From: Sweltsa coloradensis
Taxonomy: Eukaryota > Arthropoda > Insecta > Plecoptera > Chloroperlidae
NCBI GenBank assembly: GCA_024449915.1
Contig: JAMZAV010001058.1
Span: 1-64,000 of the forward strand
Direction of reading: 5' to 3'
DNA length: 64,000 bases
The first letter of the stretch is position 1; each line of letters begins with the position of its first letter. The position numbers and the translations under genes were made by a program. The notes under the pieces are model-generated. The model ran no database searches. It saw only the letters and a program-made list of their open reading frames with translations, and had not been told where the DNA came from. Positions 1 through 12,929 of the stretch are shown here, piece after piece.

Positions 1-255
1 GGCCTACAATTGAATTTTAAGTGTAAAACAATATGTGGTTTAACTTGAGACAAGTCTACATAAACATATTGTCACAGCTGGGAGTGATTTTTGTTTTTAT
101 TAAATAAAATTATATTCATTTCAACTGTTTGACTGGTACTTTTATAATTATCTCCATCATTCTATCCCATTCCCATATCATATCCACTCATCATCCACAT
201 TTGAGTACATATTTAATTGTTATTATTTACTACAATTCAGAAATAAAAAAAGTCC

Positions 256-327
256 GCCCCAACCGGGAATCGAACCACGGATCTCCCGCATTCCAGACAG
301 GCGTCTTAACCACTAGACCATCAGGAC
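256..327 (-). tRNA. tRNA-like sequence, probably a tRNA-derived SINE head or tRNA pseudogene
   Basis: Seventy-two bases on the minus strand fold as a cloverleaf: a seven-pair acceptor stem with three wobbles, D arm GTC/GAC, anticodon arm CCTGT/GCGGG with loop CTGGAAT (anticodon GGA). The internal promoter boxes are intact: A box TGGTCTAGTGG and B box GGTTCGATTCC. The T stem has two mismatches, and a GGA (Ser) tRNA should have a long variable arm, which is missing. I therefore take it as a tRNA-derived repeat or pseudogene rather than a working tRNA. Confidence 0.5.
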
Positions 328-490
328 GGGTACATTTTAAGCTCTGAATTGTAGTTGCATTATACATCTGAGCTACCCATACTAATTAATTTTTTTTCTG
401 AACGTAAATATTATTTAAAAAAAAAAATCGTAATTCGTTCGTTCGTAAATATTGTGTGCGGTATTTGCTACCTATTTGTTTAGTGTATAT

Positions 491-1014
491 ATGATATCCC
501 CCCATAATACAAAAATTTGTAAAAAAAACGGCAGCCAAGCTCTCCTTCCAAAGTCTTCGGCTGTGAATGCTGTGAGATATAGAAGTTGAGCCAAGCATTC
601 CATTCTTTCTCCCTAGTTTCGCATAGAAAAGAAGTAAGATTATTTCGCCTGTTGACGAGCGCCAAGCCAACCATTTTCGTGGTAAAAAAAGTTAAAAATT
701 TAAACTCAAAATCATAAAAAAAATACTTGGCCATTGACTTTTTAGAGTCCTCGTACCAAAATCAATAGCCAAGTAATTTTTTATGATTTTGAGTTTAAAT
801 TTTTAACTTTTTTTACCACGAAAATGGTTGGCTTGGCGCTCGTCAACAGGCGAAATGACCTTCTTTTCAATGCGAAACTAGGGAGAAAGAATGAAATGCT
901 TGGCTCAACTTCTAAATCTCACAGCATTCACAGCCGAAGACTTTGGAAGGAGAGCTTGGCTGACGTTTTTTTTTTTTTTTTTTACAAATTTTTGCATTTT
1001 GGGGGGATATCACA
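491..1014. mobile_element. Near-perfect foldback (long inverted repeat) element
   Basis: The left arm (491-741) and right arm (about 757-1014) are reverse complements almost throughout, with a short loop near 742-756. Both arms contain the same short reading frames in mirror image, which are therefore not genes. Such full-length hairpins are typical of foldback MITEs. Flanks show no clear target duplication. Confidence 0.75.
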
Positions 1015-1319
1015 TCTTTTTGTTGTTTGTTTCATATCAAGGCTTAAAATATGTGAAATACGTGTAAAGGTGGATACAGTGCCTTTAAAACAGATTGTCT
1101 AGAAACAAAAGCTACCATCTTTTTTTTGTTTACAATCTGTAGGCCTAGTTGGCAATATTCAATGTTTTTATTAAATTTAATATGGTTAATGTCGTCTTGG
1201 GTTTTTGTGTGAATGATTTGTTGACCGGACTATAACACATTGACGCACAATTTTAATCAGCAATTAAAATATTAAAAATTGTAATAAATACACCACAACG
1301 TTTTTCCCAAAGTAAAGAG

Positions 1320-3775
1320 TGGTAGGGAACAGTGGGGGCGAAATATCGCTTGTCTCCTGGCGGATTAATTTGTTTCATATTATTATGTACCTCCATGCCA
1401 AATTTCATGCTGATAACTCATTCGGTACCTTTATGGTGAATGCTGGAAATCAAGGTAAAAATAATATAAACTAGGAAAACGCTTAAGTCCCGCCGCGTTG
1501 ATGGATGAGCGTAAATTTTTTTAAACGAAAAAGCGTAAAATTGCGATTTTTTTAATAGATAATTTTTCGATTACGCTCAAATTTCACACGAATATATTAA
1601 TTCATAAAATTAAAGTTCTGTGAAAAAATCATTACAATCGGATAAAGCATGTAGGTTTTATTCGTCGAAGAAATGTTAAAAATTGAAAAAAAAATCGTAA
1701 AATTGCGATTATCATGAGAAATGATTTTTCGATTGCGCTCAAATTTCACACGAATATATTAATTCATAAAATTAAGGTGCTGTGAAAAAATCATTACAAT
1801 GGGATAAAGCATGTAGGTGTTATAAGTCGAAGAATTTTTTTAAAAATCGAAAAAAATCGTAAAATTGCGATTTTCATGAAAAATAATTTTTTGATCGATT
1901 TTTCCCTCCGTGCAGTTCTTCGTTCAGAGATTTCATAGACCTCCATAAAATTTCATCGCAATTGGAGTATTGGTTTAGCCGGAATCGTGTTCACAGACAC
2001 ACAAAAATACAAAAAAAAAGAAAAAAAAAACATTCCGGATTTTTTTCTCCAGTGTAGTGAAATGGAATCTTCGCTTCGCTCGCTACGCTCATCCAACTAT
2101 TAGGGATGGGGGTTGAAAAAGTGTTGTTTAGGAAATGAGAATAGGCTTATTGGGTTAAAACACATTAAAACATAATTGACTAATTTGAATAAAAAATACA
2201 ATTTTGGGTTAGAGCTATGAATTATTCCAATTTTAGGTGATGATTTAGGGGATGTTGGGGGTGGAATATCGCTTGCATCGTGACGAATTATTTTTCATAT
2301 TAGTATGTAACATCATGCCAAATTCCATGCTGATAACTCATTAGGTGCCTTCATGGTGAATGCTGGAAATCAAGGTAAAAATAATATAAACTATAAGGGA
2401 TGGGTGTTGAAAAAAGTGGTTTAGGAAATGAGAATAGGCCGAGTGAGTTAAAACACATTAAAACATAATTTTAATAACCACCTAATTTGAATAAAACATC
2501 AATTTTAGATTAGAGCTATGAATTATTCCAATTTAAGGGGATGTTGAGGGTGGAATATCGCTTGCCTCTCGGCGGATTATTTTTCATATTATTATGTACC
2601 ATAATGACAAATTTCATGATTATAACTCATTAGGTGCCTTCGTGGTGAATGCTGGAAATCAAGATAAAAATAATATAAACTATTAGGGATGGGGGTTGAC
2701 AAAATGTAATTTATATATTGAAAATATGCCGATTGGGTTAAAACACATTAAAATATAATTTTAATAACTAATTTAAATAAAAATTCAATTTTAGGTTAGA
2801 GCTATAAATTATTCCAATTTTAGGGGATTATTTAGAGGGTGTTGGGGGTGGAATATCGCTTGCCTCTCGGCGAATGATTTTTCATATTAGTATGTAGCAT
2901 CATGCCAAATTTCATGCTGATAACTCATTAGGTGCCTTCATGGTGAATGCTGGAAATCAAGGTAAAAATAATATAAACTATTAGGGATGGGGGTTGAAAA
3001 AATGTGATAATGGAAATGAGAATAGGCCGATTGGGTTAAAGCACATTAAAAAATTATTTAATAACTTGAATAAAAATTCAATTTTGGTTTAGAGTTATCA
3101 ATTATTCCAATTTTAGGGGATGATTTAGGGGGTGTTGGGCGTGGAATATCGCTTGCCTCTCGGCGAATTATTTTTCATATTTGTTTGTACCATCATGCCA
3201 AATTTCATGCTGATAACTCATTAGGTGCCTTCATGGTGAATGCTGGAAATCAAGGTTAAAATAATATAAACTATAAGGGATGGGGGTTGAAAAAATGTGG
3301 TTTAGGAAATGAGAATAGGCCGATTGGGTTAAAACACATTAAAACATAATTTTAATAACTAATTTGAATAAAACATCAATTTTAGATTAGAGGTATGAAT
3401 TATTCCAGTTTTAGGGGGTGTTGGGGGTGGAATATCGCTTAATTGCCTCTCGGCGGATTATTTTTCATATTATTATGTACCATCATGTCAAATTTCATGA
3501 TGATAACTCATAAGGTGCCTTCGTGGTGAATGCTGGAAATCAAGGTAAAAATAATAATAGAAACTATTAGGGATGGGGGTTGACAAAATGTGGTTTATAT
3601 GATGAGAATAGACCGATTGGGTTAAAACACATAAGAACATAATTTTAATAACTAATTTGACTAAAAATTCAATTTTGGGTTAGAGCTATGAATTATTTTA
3701 ATTTTAGGGGATGATTTAGGGGGTGTTGGGGGTGGAATATTGCTTGTCTCTCGGCGGAAGTTTGTGAGTCTGACT
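1320..3775. repeat. Tandem satellite, unit 289-298 bp, about six to seven units
   Basis: The marker GAATGCTGGAAATCAAGG recurs at 1438, 2358, 2647, 2945, 3238 and 3528. Spacings are 289, 298, 293 and 290, and the first becomes 294 once the 626-bp insertion at 1471-2096 is removed. Each unit carries ATTAGGGATGGGGGTTGA, a TTAAAACACATTAAAACAT block and GTGGAATATCGCTTGCCTCT. No open frame runs through the unit. Units differ by scattered substitutions and small deletions, so the array is not brand new. Confidence 0.9.
1471..2096 (-). mobile_element. Helitron-like (Helentron/HINE type) non-autonomous element, copy 1
   Basis: In its own orientation (minus strand) it starts TTGGATGAGCGTAGCGAGCG and ends with a copy of the same start in inverse (TACGCTCATCCA) about 35 bases before the terminus, a hairpin AACGC-loop-GCGTT and the end TTTTCCTAG. 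The flanks rejoin exactly into the satellite unit (ATATAAA|CTATTAGG), so there is no target-site duplication. No TIR at the extreme ends, no coding capacity, AT-rich middle. Confidence 0.7.
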
Positions 3776-5228
3776 CTGAGGTACATCTAAGTGTGGTTCA
3801 AGTTTCATAGTTCTAAGATGTACCGTTTTCTCTGTAGGCTCTTATTCCTCTCTGTCAGAATCAGCATATCCTAGACACAACATGCAGCTAATAAAGTTGT
3901 TTCATACCATGTGAATGCAAACAAAATGTTTTATTCCAAATTGTTTGAAATTTGTATTTACAATAAATGCGACACAAATTACATTTAGAATTTCATTGTT
4001 TTTTATTGTGATTTAGTTGTACATAATAGTAATAAATTAATTAATGCCTCCACAAACAATGCTGTTGTTAATAAATATTATTTTAATTCAATTTGATAGA
4101 ATTAGGACTTTAAATAACTTGTAAAATACAGATAGATACTTTCATCACTAAATCATTTACAATTATAATCCGCTTGTTAATGATTGGACATGCATACAAA
4201 CATACACATCACAGCTTCACGTCTCAAACTAAAAAAAGGATTTTTATTATTTATTTATTTATTTAAAAACAGAAAGTTGACTAGAAATACACATTGTAAC
4301 AAAAGACTTAAGCATTTAAGACAAACAGACATTAATAAAAAATGGCAAAACCTTCATCTAAAATGATCACATTGCAGTTAAATCTTCTAAAATTAATAAA
4401 TAACTTACATTTTCAAGATGCTCATTGAAGCTAGTTTCATTTTAAACAATGCAATAATAAATTCTGTGGTAAGTTAACTTATTTATGGACTCAAATGTGT
4501 ACCAAATAACCGAATCATTGCCATTTCAATAGCTTTCATTATTCGGTTGAATTGTAAACTTGTTACCTATTTGTTGCTGTTGTACAATTCTAATCAATAA
4601 TAACTGATGGCTGAGGCAAGAAGACGAGACAAAATAAAAATATATTCATACCTTAAGAAGACAGCAAATGTTATTTTCATCAGTATGCACTGAAAATGAA
4701 CTTCACATTCAAAACTCGAAAGGCTATGAATGTTCTTTGCCTGCACGTGACGTCATAAACATTGTTGGCTGACATATTGCCGTACGTCAGGGATTGCCTT
4801 CCCCTTCCCAATTTAATATAGTGGCCAACTGGCCATACTCCCGTACATGAAGACATTGTTGAAGACGAACAAATGACGTTAATGAATATAAAGAATTGGG
4901 TACTGTTCGCATTGTTGCCCCACAAAAAATTTATGCACTGCTGCTTAATAGAATATTTATTTAATTAATTAGTCCAAGCCTAAGAATTTGGGAGTGAGAG
5001 GATTGAGGATATTAAATTAACTGAATGGGAACTTGGCGGTTTGGTATCGGTTGGAGCCATTTTAGTCAGCTAGACTCATTCTGATGTTTGTTCTGAATTA
5101 TTCTTATGCACATTTAATACTGTAAATTATGCGAGTGTATTATTATGTGAACTGTATGAAAACATAACTCCCCGCGGGATCTGTGACAGTGTGATCTCTG
5201 CTGAAGCGGGTACGCAGTGAACAATTCT
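3776..5228. other. AT-rich DNA, no gene recognised
   Basis: The satellite ends near 3775. What follows has short frames only, no splice-bounded exon and no inverted repeat that I could see. Confidence 0.4.
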
Positions 5229-5667
5229 TAGGGATGCACAAAATAATCGATATTATCGATCGATAATCAATAATGATATAATTTCGATAAACGATAATCA
5301 AAATTCATTATCAATAATCAAAATATCAAATAATTGGTCAATAGTGACTCGAACCAAAACTCTATAACGGAGATTATCTCGTGTTGTGCCATGCACTGGC
5401 TGGGCTGATGGTGTCACACTCGAGATTTATGTTTGGAAATAAGCTTGGCCTATCAGTCGATAACGGAAGCCAAACACATGACATTGAAGACAATGAGGCA
5501 GCAAACAGAACGCAATTGTATTGTTGTGACTTATGTCACACTTTAGGTTCCACTTATAGTTCAGAACAGGCTTTGTTGGTGATATCAATAATATCGATTC
5601 GATAATGAAATTACCATTCTGTCATTTTGATAATCGATAATGAAAAAAGTATTGATGTGCATCCCTA
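5229..5667. mobile_element. hAT-like non-autonomous element with ATCGATAATC subterminal words
   Basis: Ends TAGGGATGCAC and GTGCATCCCTA. Next to each end are several overlapping copies of ATCGATAATC-like words. The flanking eight bases match poorly (4 of 8), so the duplication has decayed or the ends are slightly off. Any reading frame inside is short. Confidence 0.6.
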
Positions 5668-5690
5668 ATTATCATACCAACAATGGTGCC

Positions 5691-5696
5691 ATTTAT
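5691..5696 (-). terminator. Poly(A) signal AATAAA downstream of the 5852-5959 exon
   Basis: TTTATT on the plus strand reads AATAAA on the minus strand, at ordinary distance after the stop codon at 5852. It lies just outside the right end of an hAT-like element. Supports, but does not prove, a terminal exon. Confidence 0.4.
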
Positions 5697-5851
5697 TAGT
5701 ATTACAATATCAATACTCTGGCGGCAGATCACAAATTGTATCCAAACCTTGTTTCACATGCAAGCCACAAAGCTGAAACCAACATCTCCAGCTTGTGTCG
5801 GTGGTATTTCAATGAACAACGGACTTGCCTACGTAGCAAGAGTAGCGCGCC

Positions 5852-5959
5852 TTACTCTACCTCGACCGTGTCCGTCTCGGATGCGCTGAGGATCGAAGCG
5901 GAGTTGTCGGTTTCCAGGAACTTCTTGCAATAAGTCACTGGATCAAACATCTCGACGGG
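5852..5959 (-). CDS. Probable terminal exon of an unassigned gene
   Basis: A strong acceptor (CTGTTTCTTTGCAG) is followed by 35 codons and TAA: PVEMFDPVTYCKKFLETDNS then ILSASETDTVEVE. The other two frames stop quickly. Base composition is GC-richer than the flanks and AATAAA lies about 155 bases past the stop on the same strand. It could be an alternative 3' exon of mxt (same strand, downstream) or the end of a separate gene. I do not recognise the product. A weak candidate upstream exon ends at a GTAAGT donor around 6440 in the compatible phase, but its reading is not convincing. Confidence 0.5.
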   Translation of the reverse strand, partial: PVEMFDPVTYCKKFLETDNSASILSASETDTVEVE

Positions 5960-6647
5960 CTGCAAAGAAACAGATTAACTTGTTAGAAATGTGCATTACC
6001 ATGGAATGCTATGTCTTATATTGATAGTGTAAAAGTCATTTAACAAAATATTAATCATGATGCAGATTGATAAATGACATTACCAAGACATGGGTTCGAA
6101 TCTCGGATTAGGTATGTATTTTTTTGTAATTGTCCTTTGTCATCTATCACCTCTCATTATCTTGATAAGTCTTAGTGTATTAATAAAGACATTAAGCAAC
6201 AAAAATCAATCAAATCAAAATGATTGTGTACTGTTATGCTTTGAAAGTCAATGAATCCCAATGCAACCTAGGCTGACTCACAACTCTACTGCTGCCTGCT
6301 AGTGACCATGTGAATTGTTTTAACTACATAAAGTCAACTACAGCAAGAAGAAGCTTTGGCAGACGCCCTCGATTTGATAACCGACTTGCAGGATATATAA
6401 TTCATTAAACTTAGATATTTATTTATGGATACATTACTTACCACATCCATGTTGATGTAACACATAACACCGAAGAAACAATGAAAGAAAAGAAATGATT
6501 GGATACAAAAAGTTGAGAAATGCAATTGGTAGGCCCAATGTTGTCTCTAGCAATGAGACTTCCATCAACTAGCCCTCACGCTAACTAGTCTGTTATCAGA
6601 CTGTGCCTACAGTATGATCTGTGGAGATTATCCGGGTGGGTAGACAG

Positions 6648-7172
6648 TGACTACGTATATCACAGAGCCCGGAATCGGTTCAGTCAAATCGATTCGGGCG
6701 GAATCGGTTTGAAGTTGTTGATATACCTGTCGGTTTTGGCCAAAAACACTTTAGTTCCAAACCACTTCGGGAAGTGATTTGGCAAACTCGAATCGATTGA
6801 TCTGCAGTTGATATACACGTCAAACCGATTCAGGGAAATAACAACGCCTTGACAACGCGATTTGTCAATCTCAGAATCCAAATATTGACTTCCTTATCTG
6901 ACTTTCGAAGTTAAAAACATACCCTGACACCATTATCTATACTTTTTAAAAGTTTCGTACGGATGCAATCATATTATCTAGAAGATTAACACGAATAAAT
7001 GTCACTTTTAACCTAGAAATTTGTTTTCCAAAATGGTTGCCGTGTTACAAAATCTCGAACTGTTTCCGTCAAATCGGTTCGAAATTTACTGATATACACT
7101 TCTTGTTCAAACCGTTTCAGCCCGAATCGATTTGCCTGAACCGTTTCCGAGCTCTGTGATATACGTAGTCAG
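6648..7172. mobile_element. Inverted-repeat element with TGACTACGTATATCAC termini
   Basis: The first about 65 bases (CAGTGACTACGTATATCACA, then CGGTTCAG and ATCGATTCGGGC) are mirrored at 7085-7172. The arms contain repeated AAATCGRTTCG-type words. No coding capacity and no clear superfamily. Confidence 0.6.
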
Positions 7173-10100
7173 TGTTGCAACTACTGAACTACTCTTGACA
7201 AACAAATCAAACAACAGATGACGAAAGTCTAGTGTAATAGTAGTAGGTACTAGCACAATGATTTTTAAGCCAGTTTAGGTAAATCAGGAATTAAATCACA
7301 AGAACAATGTATGTGAACACTTCTAGGGATTGCATCTCTAAGACAGATATGTACTAGGCCTAATTAATTAAACTGGCGACCAACCTAAGCTTCGCAAACA
7401 AATTGAAGTTTGCCTGAATTAAAGTAATCATAAATGAAGGCTCCAGAATACTATTTCCCTGATAAAAAAGGATTGATTTAAAAACATTTTGATCAGAAAC
7501 AGACAGATTCACTCATTAAAAAAAAAAAATCACAAGAGTTTTAGTCCTCTCAGTGAAGAAAATATACTCGACAATTTAGACAATCTTTACTGGTTAGATG
7601 GAATATGGATCAACAATGGAACCTTGCAATGTTGTGTTTTTTAAATTAATATGTTGATGCGATGTACAACAAAACATATAGGCTATATCTACCTATATAG
7701 CGATCTATCTATCGCATCACATGAATATAGCGAGGCTTTAGTTATGAACTGTATATATATTTTTATTTTTTAAAGTTAGAAACTTGAGGCAACAAAAAAG
7801 AGTCAATGTTAGCTACTATTTTGAACACAGGTGGGAAGGAGTAAAATGAAGCATGCGTTACGGGAAGATAAAGCTCATGTTAAGGCCAAACAAAACAATG
7901 CAGATTAATGAAAAATATTTATTGTTAAGGTCTAAAAGTACAAAACCAAGTTAAGTCAAACATAATATGATTAAACAAACCAACAAATACCAGCAAACAC
8001 TCATGTTTAGATGAACCAATATTGTACTGAAACAACATTACATTAAAGTTAGAACAATGTTCGAAAAGATGTGTCGCGCCTTGTGATAGGTCATCACTCA
8101 TCACGAGTATTATTGAGTGTATTGCCCGTCGAATAATTTACAGTGAACCAAACCATAAACTGATAAAGTTGGTTATATTTACTGGTACTTGGAAGTATAA
8201 ACATGAAATTTTAACTTGGAAAAATCATTAATCAATATTCAATAGTATAATAATAATATGATAATATGTAATAGTATACAGTTAATACCGTACGGATAGT
8301 GGATAAAAATAATGACATGTTAATAAATGTATTCATAACTGACAAAAAAAAACACTGCTAGATTTGTAGAAAATTACAAAAATTGGCAGACTAACAGAAG
8401 TCTATGAATGACTAGTAGTCATAAAAACCGACTTACTACAATGCACAACTAAGATACGCATCATGGTGTTCTTCAAAGTATTCACGTTATTGACAGCCGC
8501 CCATTGTGCCATGAGCTCGTGTACTAGACAGAAACCTATTACTTCAGCAGTATTAGGCCAGTTGAATGAGTAACAGTTCCCGAATTTAGCTTGGACAGCA
8601 TTTTCTTTTATTCCCATGACCATGACAATGTCAAGAGTGCGTATGTATTTGTTTGATAGCCTTCACCATATTATCAGTTCGTATTGGTGTCGTAATTGAA
8701 TATTTTAGTGCAAGGTTAATTTAAACTAGTACTATATATTTTATATTTTTGATCATTTACAAAGAAATTACATGATTTCTCTTGTTGTTGCCTTCATTCA
8801 AATACAGGAACCAATATTCAAAACTTTCAGAAGTGCAATTCTGTTGAGAGCTATACATCACTTACCCGACTTTTGTATAAAAATAATCTATTTTCTCAAC
8901 CAAGTTCAATTTCTCCAACACAAAAAACAAAACGTTTGTTGGAACCAGCAATACCAGTACGATAGCCATAGGCAATGACATGAGTTCAAAGATGTACCGT
9001 CAAAAGAGAGAATGACCATATAAGGCATAGCACCTTCCTCATAGACTTGGCACCTTGCTACAGTGCAGAAGCTGGTAATTCTAGCCAAACATTTACAAAA
9101 GATAATTGCGAGTTTAACTTTTAACGAATGTTGACAGATTGATAACGTGTCCCGAGAATGAAAACTTTAACATCAACCGCAGCATTATTAAATTATTCAT
9201 TACCAATCTTGACAACAACAAAATTCTCTGTTATTGCACTTCAAAATATTCAACATGTTGTATAAGACTAGTGTTGTACGACTGTCGAAACGACCCAGCG
9301 AATGAGTGACCTTAGTGTGCGTAAGTTATAGGCATTTGGTTGATAATAACAAAACATGTTTTAAGCCTGTCAGTTATGAACTACATGATTGTACATAAAC
9401 ATGCCAAAAATACCATTAGGTAATCTAAAACTAGAAACAAGGGATGTGCAAAACTATGGAAACTGTGCTCGGACCTGATAATTGGCTTACTAGATCAGAA
9501 GACAACATAACACTCAAAACGGAAAAATCGATTTTGAATATTGCTTTCTGAAAGTTACAGAGTGAAAATCAATAATGTGACCGAATGGGTCAACTCTAAA
9601 TACAAAATTATTTATTTAATAGTACAAAAATTGTTCTTATATACTAAATGTGTCTTCACCTATGACAATTATTAATAATCATTGAAAAGGGAGACTGACG
9701 ACTGTAATTGAAGAGCCTGCAATCTGGCTCTTTTTATTCAGGTATAGAGTAGAACTTTACTTTAATATTTTTAAAACGCTCTTCTCATAATGCAAAGTAC
9801 TAAACAAGCAATGTCCCGGAAATATTTGAATGCACAGGACTTCTGAGTTGCCACACATGATTTTTTTTTTAGGTAAATAAATGTTATTTGTACATAGTTT
9901 TCAGGTCAAGTATTAGGTATGAATCTAGCAGCACTTTAACTATAACCATAGAGAAACGAGCAATATTAGCTTTGATAAAAATAAATTGCAAACATAACAT
10001 AATTTGGCATTAAATGAGCACAAAATGCAGCTTTGCATACCCCTAAGAAACACATACCACATGTACTCAGTCAAGGAGGTACATACAGTAACTACTCAGT

Positions 10101-10399
10101 GTTACAACTGTTAATTACAAGTACCGTTATAATGTAGCAACTTGCATAACTGTTAATTGACAACCCCGTAATTTGAACAAACTAGACGCCAAAAACTAAG
10201 GTCATCCATAGCTTGAATGTAAGAACAAAAAATCTTGGTTAATAGTTACTAATACGTTACAGTATGTATTTTGTACGTAAAATCCCCGCACAAGGCTAGG
10301 GGTTCCACAAGAAAAGGGAGTATCTCAGTATATTATGCAATTATGCAAGTTGAAGGTACAATACAATACCGTAACACAATCAGAATCTTCAATGATGTA
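7173..10399. other. AT-rich DNA, no gene recognised
   Basis: Only short frames. A minus-strand frame near 8440-8623 ends at a possible GTAAGT donor, but its sequence resembles no family and nothing joins to it. Confidence 0.35.
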
Positions 10400-10853
10400 C
10401 CGTATCGGACCAAATATAGCGCGATGTTTTTTAAAATACCAAAAAAAAAAAAATACTATCTCAAAAACAGCACTCGCGTTATTTCCGCGCTCTTGCATTT
10501 GAAAAGCGCCTGAACATAGGCCACCCGCGATACAACTCCCGCGCATCGACTGCTGCGCATCGCCCCGCCCACCCACTAGACGCCAGCCGATCCCGTGAGG
10601 CGGGCGGGCGGCGTCATCACGGGCTCCATAGCAAAAGACCGCGGGAATATCGCCACGGTTCACGGGCGCCCTAACATTGTTCAAAATGTTTTGTTGTAAA
10701 AGTGACACTATGCTATTCATTCATTGCATTGTAAATAAGAAATGTTTCTTGTACATTTTAATGTTCTTTGATTTTTTCTTTTTTCTTGAAATAATTCCGA
10801 AAAATTGGGGGTCGTGTTGTATTCGAGATCGTGCTATATTCGGTCCAATACGG
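10400..10853. mobile_element. TA-flanked CCGTATYGGACC element, short copy
   Basis: Ends CCGTATCGGACCAAATATAGC and GCTATATTCGGTCCAATACGG with TA on both sides. The GC-rich left third (GCGCTCTTGCATTTGAAAAG; CGCATCGACTGCTGCGCATC) and the AT-rich right third match 25029-27948 and 61208-61821. A Tc1/mariner- or pogo-like class is suggested by the TA duplication. Confidence 0.65.
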
Positions 10854-12929
10854 TATTTATTTATGTAACAATGCTACGTATATGGGTGATAAACCAACCA
10901 TTCTACTCACTAAAAATATAAGGCTTTCAAACTACGTAAGTAAACACATTGCCAAATTTGTAATTGTTTGGCACACGTGCTGCCAACAATGTTGTCATCA
11001 TTCCACAACTACACATGTTATTGCCATGTTAAAGATTGTTTTGACAATTCGAGATTACGTAGGTACTGGGTTTCGGGCAGTTTCAAATTGGAAAAGCAAG
11101 TGACGTCAAATACTGACGTACAAAATGCCATGGTGATCTCTATCCATTATTGGCAAATAAGTGAAAAGAAAATCAAGTCTTGAAATTTTATGACTAATTA
11201 TAGCAGCTGTTAAATGAAACAGTGCAAAATCCCTGATATATGTAGAGCTGCTTGGTAGCATGTCGGCAGGCATTCAATGTGCTAAATACAGCCAAGATAT
11301 GGTAGGTAGTAGGCCCACAGAACCCTGTTGTTTGTGTAGGCCCACCGTTGCCGTTGGAATGATTACTAGATTAATTCATAAATCACTAACACCTACAAAT
11401 AAATTGTAACATACATACTGTAATGTATAGAAATTAGCAAACCGTAGTTTGCTCAAAAATGTCCAACCCAACTACAATAACATTATAGGCGGCAGTAGCT
11501 TTCTAATCTCATTGGGAGGGTAGTTGCTCTTTGTCCTGTAGTCACCGATAGCTTGGACACAGGTTGTCAAGTACGCAAGTAGTGAGTATTCTCCCTCGCT
11601 CGCGGATATGTTACCTCGCCACACAAGACACGCTTCACAAATATACTTGGAAGGTTATAACATAGTTAATATAAGAGAGCAGACATAAGAAAGTTAGTAC
11701 ATATTTATATAGGCAGCTAGATAGAAAGACAAATTGGAAGGGAACATTGAGTCGATTGAGATACAAGCTACAAAACCTACAAGCGTTTGCTATGGTAATC
11801 TATATCTTGCTCCCTTTTGCGAACAAAACTAGCTTGTCTGTGTAAATATGTAAAGTAGGCCTAATACATTACGTACATCATTGGTTTAGTAATACTTGAT
11901 GTTAAGATTACGTATAACACAAACCAACTCACTATCCGGAGTATAAAATCTATTATATACAAAATATGGTTAAACAGAACTTTGCCGTCGGCCTTTGTAG
12001 TTTGCACCATGCGTGGTTTACTGTTCCACAACATGCTTGAGATTCTAGATAATGTACAGTATCCCCAACAGCGGCAGCTTAAAAAGTTAAAAGCAGAGCA
12101 AATGTTTGTACTTCTTTTATGCAATGGATAATATAATAGTAATCATTATGTAACAATAGGTACATATTGTATGGAAATTCAATCCTCAACGTTGTATGCT
12201 TCTTTGAGCAAATATTATTGTATAAAAGTAACAAAGCACAAAACTTCACACAACCCAGCATTCCATTATAAGCTGGCAGTCAATATCACTAGAATCCATC
12301 TGCACACGCAAACTTACATCGACGATTTATAAAGAAAGAGAAGAGGAATGTTTTGAATACATCTTCAACATAACAGTTTGTAGGTCTAAACAAAATGAAA
12401 AATTCATATTTAATTCTCCTTCCTTGCTATTGACGAACTAGGTACATTAAGTACCATAACGTGACAAATTTCATAACTATTAACAAAACCACAACTACCG
12501 TATGTCTGGGAGTTCAACAACTGAGGTGTTAGTGCACTCCTGTTAGAATAGTGAGTTAATGTAGCTAACACCAAGGCAAAAACACAAGCAACTCAACAAG
12601 GCATTAATAATTATGTAGCTTTAGAAAGAATCTACATTTTTTATCTTTTCATTAAAAAATGTCTTACTTATACCCAAGAAATAGTACTACCAATTGGAAA
12701 TTTTACATTTTAATAAAGAAGTACAGTGGTTATAATCTATCATTGTCTGAATCAAAAACAACAATAAGAAACCAAAACTTAAAAATTGTTATCAAAACCA
12801 AATGGTTTCTAAATCTTAAATCTTATTCTTAGAGTACAACCCAGTTGACCCAGTGGAGACGTACAAAAAATAGGAACTACTAGATCTCAGTGTAGGGAAT
12901 CAGATCGTAATGCAACGAGTGTGTCTCGT
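10854..12929. other. Downstream flank or 3' UTR of mxt
   Basis: No exon or transposon end seen. A minus-strand ATTAAA at about 12709 is the nearest possible poly(A) signal to the mxt stop. Confidence 0.3.

Noticed and set aside
386..1102. Similar frames on both strands (MVGLALVNRRN...) as a possible duplicated gene
   Set aside because: They are the two arms of one foldback element read in mirror image, with no codon bias or splice context.
6069..6115. B-box-like GGTTCGAATCT as a tRNA gene
   Set aside because: There is no matching A box or foldable cloverleaf upstream; one B-box-like word is not enough.
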